This document shows, one piece after another, positions 23,320 through 34,149 of a stretch of DNA of 64,000 nucleotides. The first letter of the stretch is position 1, and each line of letters begins with the position of its first letter. Origin of the DNA: Pyxicephalus adspersus (Eukaryota; Chordata; Amphibia; Anura; Pyxicephalidae); the NCBI RefSeq assembly GCF_032062135.1, contig NC_092868.1:43962196-44026195 (forward strand), written 5' to 3'. The notes beneath the pieces are model-generated. The model saw only the letters and a list, made by a program, of their open reading frames with translations, ran no database searches and was not told the origin of the DNA. The position numbers and the translations under genes were made by a program.

Positions 23320-23640
23320 AACATTAACTGCCACCGACTCTAATGATTCCCCAGCAGATCTCTCCTGGCATTCCTAGCGTGTTACATTATTTTTGCCCAC
23401 CTTCTGCTTAACTTCAAGGCTTCTATAAATATAATTGTCAGATGTACCAACAAAAGCCATCTATTTTGCATTCGCTAATTATTCGCTCCTCAGTGTTTTT
23501 TTTGCCTCCTGCAGTTTTATTTCAGATTTCACTTGATTGCTAATTTGAAATGTAATATTTATGGGCAGTGATAAATTATATTTGAAATTATAATTCTGTG
23601 CCGAAGCTGCAGAATCCTATTTTTTCCAAAAATATTGTAT
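23320..23640. promoter_or_regulatory. Candidate conserved noncoding element
   Basis: Repeat-free, complex sequence with CTAATTATTCG near 23475, CTCTAATGATTCC near 23340 and several ATAAATTATA sites. The style is that of homeodomain-rich vertebrate enhancers. It ends about 180 bp before the palindrome at 23821. Not tested by alignment. Confidence 0.25.
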
Positions 23641-23820
23641 AACAAAGTTTCCTGATGGTGATAACTTTAATATCTAACATAAAGTGGAACTATACTCATT
23701 GGTGGGTGGTGAGCATCTGCCATAAGCACCAATTATGAACAGCTTATTTGCTGATTATGACCAGCACAGGCTCCATGTAGCAATGGCAGGTCCATTTCCT
23801 CTAACTCTTCCTAATGAACA

Positions 23821-24009
23821 CAGCCACAGCTGCAATCATTGAGAAGATGCCCAGCAAAGGAGAACCTCCTGACATTGTAATATTAATATCTCTTACAAAT
23901 GATACATTTGTTACAGATATAAATGTATCATTTGTAAGAGATACTTATATTACAATGTCAGGAGGTTCTCCTGTGCTGGGCATCTTCTCAATGATTGCAG
24001 CTGTGGCTG
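23821..24009. repeat. Near-perfect palindrome, 89 bp arms and 11 bp loop
   Basis: Left arm 23821-23909 and right arm 23921-24009 are reverse complements with three mismatches by my count; the loop is 23910-23920. Arm landmarks are CAGCCACAGCTGCAATCATT, GAGAAGATGCCCAGCA and CCTCCTGACATTGTAATAT. A transcript across it would form a long double-stranded hairpin. The outer flanks (TAACTCTTCCTAATGAACA and the complement of CATTAATTGAGAAGAG) are only loosely alike, so the symmetric core may be the remnant of a larger hairpin MITE. The 77-codon frame over it reads through both arms and is not a gene. Confidence 0.9.
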
Positions 24010-24260
24010 CATTAATTGAGAAGAGTGTGCGATCCCGGGGGCACTAGAGGTTACTTAACCTTATGTTAATGTTGAAATGTGCAATTGTTGATGTATTACA
24101 ACTTAATGATTAATGTTGGATAATGGACACTGTCAATCACTTAGTGCTGGATAACAGGTAGAGATGAACTGTAAATAGGACTGCTTAGAGCTGTTTTTAT
24201 CCTCACCATGTCAAATTGCTCAATATACACATCTGCTTTGTTATGCAGTCACTTTGCATT

Positions 24261-24354
24261 TTGTGGAACGTTGTTAAAAAGTTGTAAGGACAGGGTGTCT
24301 GCAGTCAGACCAGCCAGACACCTTATCCTTACAACTTTTTAACAATGTTCCAAA
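24261..24354. repeat. Second hairpin, about 40 bp stem
   Basis: Left arm TGTGGAACGTTGTTAAAAAG then TTGTAAGGACAGGGTGTCTG pairs with CCAGACACCTTATCCTTACA then ACTTTTTAACAATGTTCCA. About four positions mismatch and the loop is some 12 nt. Length and stem are like a microRNA precursor, but a small MITE is as likely. No known microRNA seed is recognised. Confidence 0.75.
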
Positions 24355-24639
24355 AAACAATAATAATTCTTGGGATTTCTAGAGCTATCTTTCTCCCGCT
24401 CCTGCCCCCTTCTATATCCTTCAAAGGTTACTTTGAGAGCACTTCTGATCGAGCAATTACATATAAATGTAATTATAAGAACTCTAGAATGTATTTGCCT
24501 CAATACACCTCCCATTACTTTGAAAGTATTCATGTCTGCTGTACTTATTCCTTTAATGCAACACCAATCATTGTAAAACTTACCAAATGAACATAAATAT
24601 TTAAATATTCATCTAATTAGGACTTAAAACCATTGTATA
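24355..24639. other. Noncoding, nothing recognised
   Basis: Three overlapping short frames (64-81 codons) on both strands have no signature. Confidence 0.35.
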
Positions 24640-24990
24640 GGCAACAAGGATGGAATCTAACCAGCTTCAAACTCTTTATATAAGATACCATGACCTTTAT
24701 CCTCTCTTCCATTACAGCCCTTATAAAGTAATAAAAGCCTCAACTTCCCCTGAGGAAGCAAATATGCGAAACGTGTCCGAAATGAGACCATGACTTATTA
24801 TAACTTAATCAAGATGTAAAGGTCTTACCTAATGGGCTTAATGATCTAGATATAAGAGGCCCAAAATAATCCTGTATGTAAGATGCGTTTTTTGTTGTAA
24901 TTGTAACTGTTATTTTCAAATATGTCTTATATTTTACTTCTCTTTGGAATACCTTAATAAAAAAGTTTATATTTTAGGAGCATTAGCTTG
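24640..24990 (+). repeat. Repeat with CTGAGGAAG / GCGAAACGTGT motif
   Basis: At 24748-24777 reads CCCCTGAGGAAGCAAATATG followed by CGAAACGTGTCC. The same two-part motif is inside the 13971 element (minus strand). The 3' side ends in ACCTTAATAAAAAAG TTTA, like the tail after the 34616 copy. The borders are estimates. Confidence 0.5.
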
Positions 24991-25299
24991 CCACTTTCTG
25001 CTCCCCTTTTTTTTACAAATGTGTATGAACACTAAAAATGTCAAAGCACAGATGACGAGGTCAGATATTCAGATTGGATTATTTTTGACTAATCTAATAA
25101 AGCTCTTCAATATAATTTTAATGTAATACCCCCACAACAGTGATATGGACAAAATACGTAACCAAAACTGTAATTAGTGGTGGTGTAAAGTTTTCAACTC
25201 ACAACTAGGCCCATAGCCTTTAGGTGTTTGCAGTGATTTGTGTATTAATTACCTATCATAATTTTTCTCAGAATTCTTCTTTTTCTTTTTTTTCTGTAA
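24991..25299. other. Noncoding, nothing recognised
   Basis: AT-rich spacer with a C/T tract near 25278-25297. Confidence 0.4.
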
Positions 25300-25720
25300 G
25301 GCCCAGGTCAGTACCAGTATTCTCCAGATATCAGTCCCCCAATCTATTGGCATGGTCTTCACCTATACCAGCCCCTGCTCAGCCTCGGGAGACTGGTTGT
25401 GTCTCCCAGCACTCTGGTTGCCCCCAGGACTTGGTGTGCAAGGGATGGTGTCTGGAGATAGGCCGACAGATGACTAGGAGCCCACAAATACAGAGTACAG
25501 AATAATGAGGAAACCCAGAAACAAGCTGAAGTCAAAACACAGGAAATCAGTCCACCAAGTGAGGTACAAAGAGAAAGGCACAAGCAGAGTCGGGGTCACA
25601 AGCAGAGGTCGTCCAGGCTCAAACGGAATGTCAGTAACAGGTAAAGGTCAGGAACAGAGAAACACTCAAAATCACTCTAGCACAGGTAAGCCCAGCAGAC
25701 GCTATAACAGGCACTGAAAA
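25300..25720. repeat. CAGG-rich interspersed repeat, copy 2
   Basis: Same family as 1-356: GTCAAAACACAGG, TCAGTCCACCAAGTGAGGTA and AGGTCGTCCAGG follow in order. 25360-25500 has GCCCAGG/CAGCCTCGGGAGACTGG type words. Borders are estimated, and no terminal repeats are evident. Confidence 0.5.
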
Positions 25721-25889
25721 GCCACATTTTGGCTTTGGGTTTTAATATTCTTTCAGAAGCAAATCTCATAAGCATTATTAAAATATTATAGGGGCTATTG
25801 TTTTCTAGAAAAAAATATTTGGATAGTTAAATTGTTATAAAATTGATCATTCTGCCTGTTCATCCATTGTAATCAGAATCCAGGCTATT
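25721..25889. other. Noncoding, nothing recognised
   Basis: AT-rich spacer. Confidence 0.4.
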
Positions 25890-26440
25890 CATTTAAACAG
25901 CTTAGTGGAATCAGGAACAGGTAAGCACGTACACAAGGTATTATTTATCAAGATGATTAAGCTGCTTCTCCCTGCGGTGGCATACGGCAGTGTTCATATT
26001 TCATCCAGCTCCACTTGTGTGTTTCCCATGAAATCTGTTTTATACCAGGAGTGCTCTGAATACCTCTATCCTGCCATGGCACACATTGCATGCAGCAGAT
26101 GGGGAAAGGCATCATAAATCAAGATTACAGGTGTGTTATTGCTCTGCAGCTAGGCTGGCATGTCGACTCACCTCTATCTTCCTGCAAACTCTGCTTACTA
26201 ACTGGAACATGTCCCTTTAAAATGAGCCTATTTAGAGCACAGATGCTCAATGAATTCAGCAGACAGACGGTATAATGGAATGTCAGTGTTCTAGTCTGCT
26301 GCCTGCAAGCTATGGCACTCTCTTTTTTTATTATTATTAATTTCTTGACAGTGTTTCCAGGGCTGCCTTCAGGCTCCAAGCTTTAGATTTCATATCCTTG
26401 ACAGTTTCTTCATCTGTGTTTGGGCAGCAATTAAAAATCT
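25890..26440. promoter_or_regulatory. Candidate conserved noncoding element
   Basis: About 550 bp of complex, repeat-free sequence. It has an AGATGATTAAGCTG segment, CATCATAAATCA near 26110 and GCAGCAATTAAAAATC near 26428. Overlapping short frames on both strands lack signatures. Role is inferred from composition only. Confidence 0.22.
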
Positions 26441-28649
26441 AGAGACGAGCAAGAAAGATGGATGAGATATAGAGTATAATACAATTACGACACATGTTGT
26501 ACAGACAAAGGCAACAATATAGCCAGGTGTCTATACAGGGGCACACAGTACATAGGGATCTTAACATTCTTTTGGAAAGGTCAGAAATTGTTTATATAGA
26601 ATGCTGGTGGAATGAGCAATGATCATTATCCAAGACACCTTTTGTATGGTATTGGGCACCTGTCTATAATGCATGAAAGCAAAAAACATGGACACTGTGC
26701 TACTGCTCAAGGTATAAAGTTTACCTAATGTACCACTAATCTTAGTTTTCTATTCTCCATTCAGAAAATAATGCTAATGATACCAAAAATCATTTAAAGG
26801 ACAAACAAGGATTACAATTCAATTACTGTAGAATTTAAATGTCTTGCACAGGCTTAAACTACAAAATTCAGCTCTTTCTGCAATAGGCATCTTCTCTCCA
26901 CTGTTGTTGCATTGTTGGTTTTTAGTTTTCTTTCAGTTGGAATAAAGACCAGCATTGTTCATTTTATTTCCTAAAAGCCCAGGTTGTCATGAATAAGTAA
27001 AGAAGCAGACACGTTAAATGCAAAATTTCTGGCAGTATTCATGCCGCAAGGAGCTATTATCTCTTTTCTGCAAGACCCCCATTGTTCAACCATCAGCCTG
27101 GGTTTGTGTTCTTAACCAAATTGTAAGTTGTACTGTCTTACCTTAAGATATAATTCTTTTTAGCCAAAATTGTCATCCAGACACCCATGCCAGACAGAAA
27201 AGCCATGTTCTTTCCTACCAGAAAATTTCCAGTACAAGAATGACAGCACCATGCAATGGCAGGCCACCTGGATGGCTTACAATGGTAACCCACCCAGTCT
27301 TCTTTAGTAGAAAAATGTATTCTAATCATGTGCATAAACCTTTTTATTTTATTTAATGAAACAATAACTAGATGCAGTTTTTACCTCCCCAAGTAAATCT
27401 GCTTAAAATAAACTTGTGCTGTGCTCATGTAGGTTTAACCTAGTGGTTTGGCTTTTGCTGGTCATAAACTTCCTATTTTTGTGCCACACCATTGCCTTCT
27501 GGGGCAAAGAGAAATACGCATTACTTTAAGGTATGGGAGAAGTAAATTTCCCTTTCTCCATCTTCCACTAATGAAGTGTTTGGTGCCTTAGTGGCCATTC
27601 ACTATTCCAGGGCTTTGCCACATTGAGGTCAGGATAGGATCTGAAGTCTTCTGCGTACTCCAACTATATCAACATTGTCTTCTTACACAGGATATATGTC
27701 TGATCATGTCACCAGTAAGTCCGCAGTAAAGTGAAAATATTGTGTGGTAAGTAGCTAAAATGGGGTATAAATCTATGTGAACCTATAACTTTAGAATTTA
27801 ATAATTTTATAGCATGAGGGATGCTAAGACTGGCAAGATATGCAACATACTAACATACAAATAAACCATAACCATGTTCATCATATATACACAAACATAG
27901 TATACACTACATGTTAGATTTATGAATTACCTCCCAGATAAGAACAGATTATGCCTAGAGTACGGAATTAAAACAGAAATAAAAGAAACGTTCTTGAAAT
28001 AAGCCCAAGGAAAGACGTCAGTGTTCTCTAATTCTAATATGATGAATAAGCAGAGTGGATGGGTCAATTGGTTCTTATCAACCATCAAATTCCCTGTCTT
28101 GTGTAAGACAGATTAAAGGATAAGAGACACAATGAGAAAAGCACCATTAACAATGCAGCGACTAGATGTATTATACGGAGGATGAAACATATCAGAAGGA
28201 GGCTTCCAGTAAATTCATAATTGCTTGATCTATTATTAGACAAAAAGAGCAATAATGGTCTTCAACTACATAAAGCCCTATCATGGCACTTATCCAATGA
28301 TACCTATGGGATGCATACACAAAGGCTATTTTAGTCTAATAATGGTGCTTCCAGCAACTGTCCCCTTTTATAGAACTCTTTGTTTGAGTCTCCAATGGAG
28401 CTAATAGGAAAGGTCCCATTCTCGACCACTTGCAAAACGGCCTAGCTTAGTCAAAAGGCACACAAGTCAATAGTGGGAAATTGTCACAGGCTGTCCACCG
28501 TTTTTTTAATGGGCCCGTCTACCCAAAATTGACATTTTTTATATTTTATCAATAACTTTTATCCTATCTTAGAGATTCTGATGATGAGACCTATCACCTA
28601 GATTCCTAAGTCTTCCTTCTAACTGGGTCATGCTGGAGAATGCTCTTTA
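26441..28649. other. Noncoding unique DNA
   Basis: Over 2 kb with no repeat that I can pair and no open frame above 65 codons. No gene is seen. Confidence 0.45.
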
Positions 28650-29258
28650 CTCAAGTGCAGTGTTTCTCAACCAGTGTTCTGTGGAATCCTAGGGTTCCTT
28701 CAGAGGTTGCAGGGGGTTTCAGAGCAATGAACACTTTGTATCTCTCAGATCAGTTACCACCAGGAGTGCCCTCACTTATATTTCGGGAATGGGCACGCGT
28801 GCCAACTCTTTTTTTGCAAAGAATTCTTTGGTGGTCCATGGCTCTGGCCAGTCCACCCCCCTGCGAGGTCAGACCTACCATAGGACAGTGGGCGGGTTCT
28901 GGTATCATGACATCACTCTGGGGGAAGCTTATATGAGTGACACATAGGCAGGAGTGTAGTGGGGCAGGCACGTTTACATAACAATGATGCACATGCTCGC
29001 TCCACATGGATAGTACCGTGCCCTCTCCTCTTTTTTTACGACTACACCCTTGGTTACCACTGACACCAATAATCTGCTTGGCTATCTGTATGGGTGGCAG
29101 CTGTCCCAATGGACAGAAATGTAACATGCATTCTGGACACCACACTAATATACTGTGAGCTGTGCATATAGTGATTATAGCCGGGGTTCCCTAAAGACCT
29201 GAAATTTATTTTAAGGGTTCCCCTACATTTAAAATGATCGAGAAACACTGCTTTAGTG
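28650..29258 (+). mobile_element. hAT copy interrupted by a second hAT
   Basis: Body 28658-29250, from CAGTGTTTCTCAACCAGTG to GATCGAGAAACACTG. Flanks CTCAAGTG and CTTTAGTG agree at 6 of 8 positions. Landmarks are CTAGGGTTCCTTCAGAGG and, after the insertion, CTTGGCTATCTGTATGG, GTGATTATAGCCGGGGTTCC and CTAAAGACCTGAAATTTA. The insertion at 28761-29052 has its own exact duplication, so this outer element is the older one. Confidence 0.88.
28753..29060. mobile_element. Nested hAT with perfect 8 bp duplication (CAGGRGTG ends)
   Basis: Body 28761-29052. It is flanked by GTTACCAC at 28753-28760 and again at 29053-29060, an exact duplication. The ends are CAGGAGTGCCCTC and CGACTACACCCTTG. Inside lie words of the CAGTGGTCGCC hAT family (TTTGGTGGTCCATGG, CTGGTATCATGACATCACTC) and an internal copy of the terminal sequence, CAGGAGTGTAGTGGGGCAGG near 28951. 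A sister copy is at 43941-44215, nested in the same kind of host element. Confidence 0.88.
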
Positions 29259-29789
29259 TGATATGTAATACATTTTCCCATTACAGTGAATGCACTTTTT
29301 TTCAAAAACAAAAGCGAGATATTTTCAGGGGACTGATCTTGCCATACTAAAGTCCACACGAAAAATATATTTTTTTTATATTTATGGATATCTTTATATT
29401 TTATACCAAAACCAAAGGTTCAGAATAACAACCCAGCAACTATCATTTTTATAAGGTGCTCAGCTATGGCAGCCCCCACATTTCTAAACATAGTAACATT
29501 CCATGTCCGCATAATAAAATATTCTTTTGATTTATTTTGTTCTTAGTATAACTGCAAGGATACATAGATCTATGACAAGGAGATCTCCACAGGATTTATA
29601 TTAAATGAATCTCAGTGAAAATAAACATCCAAATCCTATGGTGGGCTGGAAATAAAGTTTTTTGGCATGATTGTGTAGATTGTATGTAGATTCTCTAAAG
29701 TTACCAACAGGAAAAAATACTTTTGCAAATACCGTTTAATCTAGTCATATGTGTATAAAATATATGTATATGTTCTTTTTTTCATGGTA
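29259..29789. other. Noncoding AT-rich DNA
   Basis: Nothing recognised. Confidence 0.4.
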
Positions 29790-29945
29790 TATGTGCCTAA
29801 ATCTGCCTTAACATAGGACATGAAATGGCAGCAGCAGCACTCTGGGTGCTTTCAGTCTGCCTTCATGTACATAATTAGAGGGCAGACGGATGACTTTATC
29901 AGTGTGCTTCTGCTGTTTTATTGTCAAATTACAGGTTAGGATAGC
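29790..29945. promoter_or_regulatory. Candidate conserved noncoding element
   Basis: Short complex block with GGCAGCAGCAGCACTCTGGG and ACATAATTAGAGGGCAG. No repeat match. Low-confidence inference. Confidence 0.18.
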
Positions 29946-30306
29946 TGGTGAGGAAGCTGTATTGGTAAACTATAAAGGGAAAATGTGTGGTTACTGTCCT
30001 GAGCATGCTATCTGGTATCTGGATCACATAAGTAGCTAATTAGCAATCCAGCGGTATAGTAAACTGTTTGCTTAGAGTTCAGTGTGGATTAGTAACTGGC
30101 TTTCACCATGCAAAGTTCCAATACGATGGGTACATTAGATTGGGAGGATCCAAAGGTAAGCATGATTAAATAGCCCTTTAAATTCAGCATATTTTAAATT
30201 ATATTTCTACCCTATAGATAGAGTAGGGAAGAGTTTAATCCTTGCTAGTTCTTTTTTTTATACCTGTGTCCTGTTGGGGAAAATTTCCTTTACTTTCTGT
30301 GCCAAC
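29946..30306. other. Noncoding around the tentative exon
   Basis: Unique-looking sequence. It contains GCTAATTAGCAATCC near 30035, a small palindromic homeodomain-type site. No TATA box at a convincing distance is seen. Confidence 0.3.
30108..30155 (+). CDS. Very tentative first coding exon (16 codons)
   Basis: CACC precedes ATG at 30108 (Kozak-like). The frame stays open for 16 codons to AAG at 30155, then GTAAGC follows as a consensus splice donor in phase 0. An in-frame TAA sits at 30093-30095, so the ATG would be a true start. The peptide begins MQSSNTMGTLDWEDPK, which I do not recognise. No matching acceptor exon is identified. An ATG plus donor this short is expected by chance in 64 kb, so this is only a lead. 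Confidence 0.12.
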
Positions 30307-30358
30307 AAGATAGATAGACAAGATTAGATAGACAAGATTAGATAGACAAGATTAGATA
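30307..30358. repeat. 14 bp microsatellite
   Basis: Three and a half units of AGATAGACAAGATT in direct array. Confidence 0.9.
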
Positions 30359-30559
30359 TTTTAGAATTATCATTAATATTATTATTAGAGTTAGCTAAAA
30401 CACCAAAGTGAGGGGAATTTCACCCTTGTTCCCATAGTAGATCTTCCCATCTTTTTTAGAATGGTCAACAGTACACCTAAAAATAATTTTGGCAATGAGA
30501 AAGCAATACAATCTTGACATATATTTTAACCTTGAAGTCTACCTAAAAGAAAAAATTGC
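30359..30559. other. Noncoding, nothing recognised
   Basis: Short spacer. Confidence 0.4.
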
Positions 30560-30892
30560 TTAGAGAGCACTTCCAATGGTTCTCGCCCGATAATCGGCTC
30601 AGGGCTGATATCCGACGAGAATCTGAAGAGTGTACAGCACGTGTCGTTCATCGTCCGATCGACCGTCCTGGCGGATCCACAAACGATGAACGAGGAATGA
30701 TCGTAATGCAAGGATAGGAGGAGAGCGGCCGGCGGGGTGCCGTTCCGTCAACCCCCCCCCCTCCCCTTTGCATAGAGCAGAATGGTGATGTATGTACAGC
30801 ATCGTTCATGCATCGTGCAGTCCTTAGTCATTTGAAAGGATCATGAAAGATCCTTTCCAACGACTATAATTGCAAGTGTGTATGCGGCTTTA
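30560..30892 (-). mobile_element. Harbinger-like MITE with TTA duplication
   Basis: Body 30563-30889 with TTA at 30560-30562 and 30890-30892. Along its whole length it aligns with the reverse complement of 48784-49113. Landmarks are GATATCCGACGAGAATCTG, TCGTTCATCGTCCG, CCTGGCGGATCCAC, GCATAGAGCAGAATGG and GATCCTTTCCAACGAC. The 3 bp TWA duplication is typical of PIF/Harbinger elements. A C-run near 30752 lies within. No transposase is encoded. Confidence 0.8.
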
Positions 30893-31059
30893 TACACTAT
30901 ACAAATACAAAAAAAATGAATATCTGATAGTAAGAAATACAAAGAGAAAGAAACATCTTTTGTATTGTTAATTCCTAGAAAGAAGCCACTTTTGACTGGA
31001 ATTGGCTTTCCAATATGATAAAATAAACTGTGATGTTGCCTTGAGTCAGCACAAACTCA
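30893..31059. other. Noncoding, nothing recognised
   Basis: Short AT-rich spacer. Confidence 0.4.
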
Positions 31060-31800
31060 TTTGAAGAATTTTTTCTTGTGCCTGCTGGCTTTAGCGCATC
31101 AATGGCTTTGTTTTTCCCCATCAAAATCTAGTCTCCGGTGGCTTGTTTTCCACTGCTGGCTGCGCTGGGATGCACAGCAGATGCTAAATAGGGCACAAGG
31201 GACATATCAAGGCCCGTGGCATATAGATATTTTTTAATCAAATAGTAAGAGATCTTGAAAGAATCAACCTGCTGTTTCAGTGAGTTTGAATGGAAAACTT
31301 CTGTTGTCTTTTTTTCGTATTAAAATGAAAACAGAATAATATTGACTTGGAATTAGTGAATGCAAAATGTGACAAGAGACACATGCAAATGTCTGAATTT
31401 GCTGAATGCAAACAAACGAGAAATTGAGAAGAGCTTTGAGTGGGGAAGGAAAGCTCCCTTGTTCAATACTGGACATGTGCATATAGATGCACAAATAAAT
31501 GATTGCCATGTCATTCTTCTCTTTCAATGAAATAAAAATAGAATAGAGAAGAGATAAGGGAAATACATAGGGCTGTAAGGTGCTGTAGGGTATATGCAAG
31601 ATTAGCTCTTCCGAGTTAGCAGGTTCATATCATTTGGAGCTTAGGAAATGGAAGTGAGTGGCAGAAAAAGCTGCAGCCTTCTTCTATTAGTGGGGCGATT
31701 GGGATTGTTTTTTAATCTTCTTCATTAACTATCAGTGACATTGGAGAGGGTCTGCATAAATAGGATCAATCATAAATAGCTGGTTTGAACAACCGTGACC
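31060..31800. promoter_or_regulatory. Two candidate conserved noncoding blocks
   Basis: 31070-31250 (GCGCATCAATGGCTTTG, CTGGCTGCGCTGGGATGCAC) and 31610-31790 (GGCAGAAAAAGCTGCAGCC, GGATCAATCATAAATAG) are complex and repeat-free. A 111-codon minus-strand frame lies between them without a family signature. Enhancer role is inference. Confidence 0.2.
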
Positions 31801-32220
31801 TGCTGGGTTTTTCTGGTTGCAACTGCTGCTGAAATTGGGATTTTTACACTAATGTACATTAAGGGAAATACATTTTATTACCTAATATTAAGCAGTATAT
31901 ATTTAACTTTCCTTCATACCCTTGCCAATCCATTCAACATAAGAGCTAATGCCAATATCCAAATATTGTATGGATGAGAATGTAACTTTCCCATGTGACA
32001 ATGCTGGGCCAATTAGTCCAGTCACAATGGGACTCCATAGCTCGGTTTAAGCATTTTATGCACAGTTTTTTCTTCAGCCCGACTATGGACTTGGACTTGT
32101 TTTTTACCAACCAAAAACGTTTCATATAAGTGTTCTTTGAAACCTCCCACAGCTTTATAGTAACATTTTGTCATCCATTTATTAGTAAAATTGCCTGTGA
32201 CCTACCTCCAGCCCATGACA
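31801..32220. other. Noncoding, nothing recognised
   Basis: A 60-codon frame at 31795 has no signature. Confidence 0.4.
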
Positions 32221-32561
32221 TACAGTTGACATTCAAAAATCCGGCAAACTCGGGACCCGAGGAGTGTCGTATTTTTGAAAATTCCAGAATTTTGAAAGTT
32301 ATACTTACCTCCACACACAGGCCAGCCTTCCTCTTGCAGCACCGCAGACATCTGGCACAGTTCCACGGAGCAGAGATGTCTCAATGTATACTTAGTTTAG
32401 CAAGCAAGATCTAACAGCTGTTTCTGCAGAACATCGCCATCAAAACATCAGTGGCCAAACAGTGTACTGCAGTCCCTGTTTTGAAAATGCGATCTGAAAT
32501 TCATGCCTGAAAACTGAAGGAAACGGAATATCGATGGACGGATTTTCGATTGTCAACTGTA
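32221..32561. mobile_element. Pogo-like TIR element with TA duplication
   Basis: Body 32223-32559, flanked by TA at 32221-32222 and 32560-32561. The left end CAGTTGACATTCAAAAATCC is answered on the right by GGATTTTCGATTGTCAACTG. CAGTTGA-type ends with a TA target are typical of pogo/Tigger elements. No transposase frame remains. The 94-codon frame over the left half is incidental. Confidence 0.82.
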
Positions 32562-32797
32562 GTTCTTTTTCAGCTGTAAACATATTATATTATATATATA
32601 TTATGGATACCAAGAAGCAGAAGAGCTCAGGTTTCCATTTTACTGCTCCCTTTATTAGCATGTCCCTTGCACTATAGTATAGAACATTGTCTCTTTGTGT
32701 TGCTTCTCCATCCTCCAGAGTCTGAGCTCTGCAATACAGTTGACTGTAAAATCCCTCATCTAGATAGAATAGAATCACTTATCTAGCTGTCCCTTAT
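32562..32797. other. Noncoding, nothing recognised
   Basis: Spacer with a short (TA) run near 32586. Confidence 0.4.
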
Positions 32798-33016
32798 ATT
32801 GGGTCTAATTTATTAAAGCTTATTAAAGAGGATACACTTTAACATTTTAGATGATCAAGCAAACCTGGAATGGATTTTCCTAAAAGTAATTTCCTTTTTG
32901 TTAGAAAATGTTTTCAATCCTGGACTAAATCTATTCCAGGATTGCTGGATCATCCAGCTTTACTGATGAAAGTGTATTCTCTTTAACCTTGGAGAGCTTT
33001 AATAAATCAGAGCAAT
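32798..33016. mobile_element. Palindromic MITE, ATTGGGYCTGATTTATTAAA type, copy 2
   Basis: Left end TTGGGTCTAATTTATTAAAG, right end CTTTAATAAATCAGAGCAA, with TA on both outer sides. AGCAAACCTGGAATGGATTT on the left is answered by AAATCTATTCCAGGATTGCT on the right. This is the copy that best supports a TA target. Confidence 0.82.
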
Positions 33017-33944
33017 AGATGGAATGAGTTTCCTTTTTCTATTTTTTTCCTATCTTTTCATCTCTGTTGTCCCACTTCTAGGTATGCTATTTACACATCT
33101 TTAAAAAAACACATTCTAGCTAATAAAAGTGTTATACCACAATAAACCTATTATCGAACTTCTAAATTACTGTTTTGGAATGTCGTTATAATAAAAAAAA
33201 ACGCTTGCAGGTTTATTCAATCACCTTTTTCATATGAATGTTCATGGTTTGTATAACCTGGGGTATGGTAGGGTTTGTGTCCCTTGCCAACATACTTTGC
33301 GCTAGAAGTTGTCCCTCCCTCTCAGAACACTAGGAAGTATGCAGATAATTGCAATTTGCATACAATGATATAAACTGAAATCATTCTCAGCGATAAACCC
33401 CGGAGTTTGAGCTTTTACTTCAGCAGTACTTATGTCCTTCTTTAGTTAGAGTTCAGTAAATCTAAAACTTTATGTGTAGATATCATTGCATTAGTTGTTG
33501 TAACTCCAGTAAATAGTTGCTGTTGTATGTTAGATTTGAACTTTGATTGCCCGTATGCAAATGTCCAAATGATACAATGTAACAATATAATCTTGCAAAT
33601 GTCATCATGAAAAAAACCTGTGGAAGGTCCAGCTGTGTTTTTACAACGCTTAGTGTATCAGGAGGTTAGCGGGTCTCATTACATAGGTCTTGTGGACTAT
33701 GACAATGTAAAAAGCTTGTAATGAGTAGTACAGATCTCTTAATCCTTGTGCTTGCTAAGATATATCCTATTACATCACTAAAATGACCTCTAAAGTTTTC
33801 CAAAGTATTTTCTAAACCACATAAATATTTAATTTCTATCACTGGGGTCAACAGCGATTAAATGTGTTCATTTTTGCTGGCATATCAAAATCAGTACATG
33901 GGATGTTATAAAATTGTTTCACATTTTGAGCTTAAAAGGAGAAC
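33017..33944. other. Noncoding DNA
   Basis: Nothing recognised. Confidence 0.4.
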
Positions 33945-34149
33945 TTTCCTCCCACATTCCAAAACATGCAGTTAGGTTAATTGGCTTCCCCCAAAAAATT
34001 GGCCTTAGACTGTATTAATGACATATGACTATGGTAGGGACATTAGATTGTGAGCTCCCTTAGGAGACAGCTAGTGACATAACTATGTACTTTGTAAAGT
34101 GTTGCATAATATGTTGGTGCTATATAAATACTGTGTAATAATAATAATA
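33945..34149 (+). mobile_element. V-SINE-like SINE, 5'-truncated, plus strand
   Basis: Begins in the central domain (TTTCCTCCCACATTCC, AAAACATGCAGTTAGGTTAA) and runs to the tail (GTTGCATAATATGTTGGTGC, TATATAAATACTGTG) and a TAATAATAATA end. The head is absent. Confidence 0.85.

Noticed and set aside
23814..24047. 77-codon frame over the palindrome
   Set aside because: The frame reads through both arms, so the second half is the antisense of the first. It has no coding signature.
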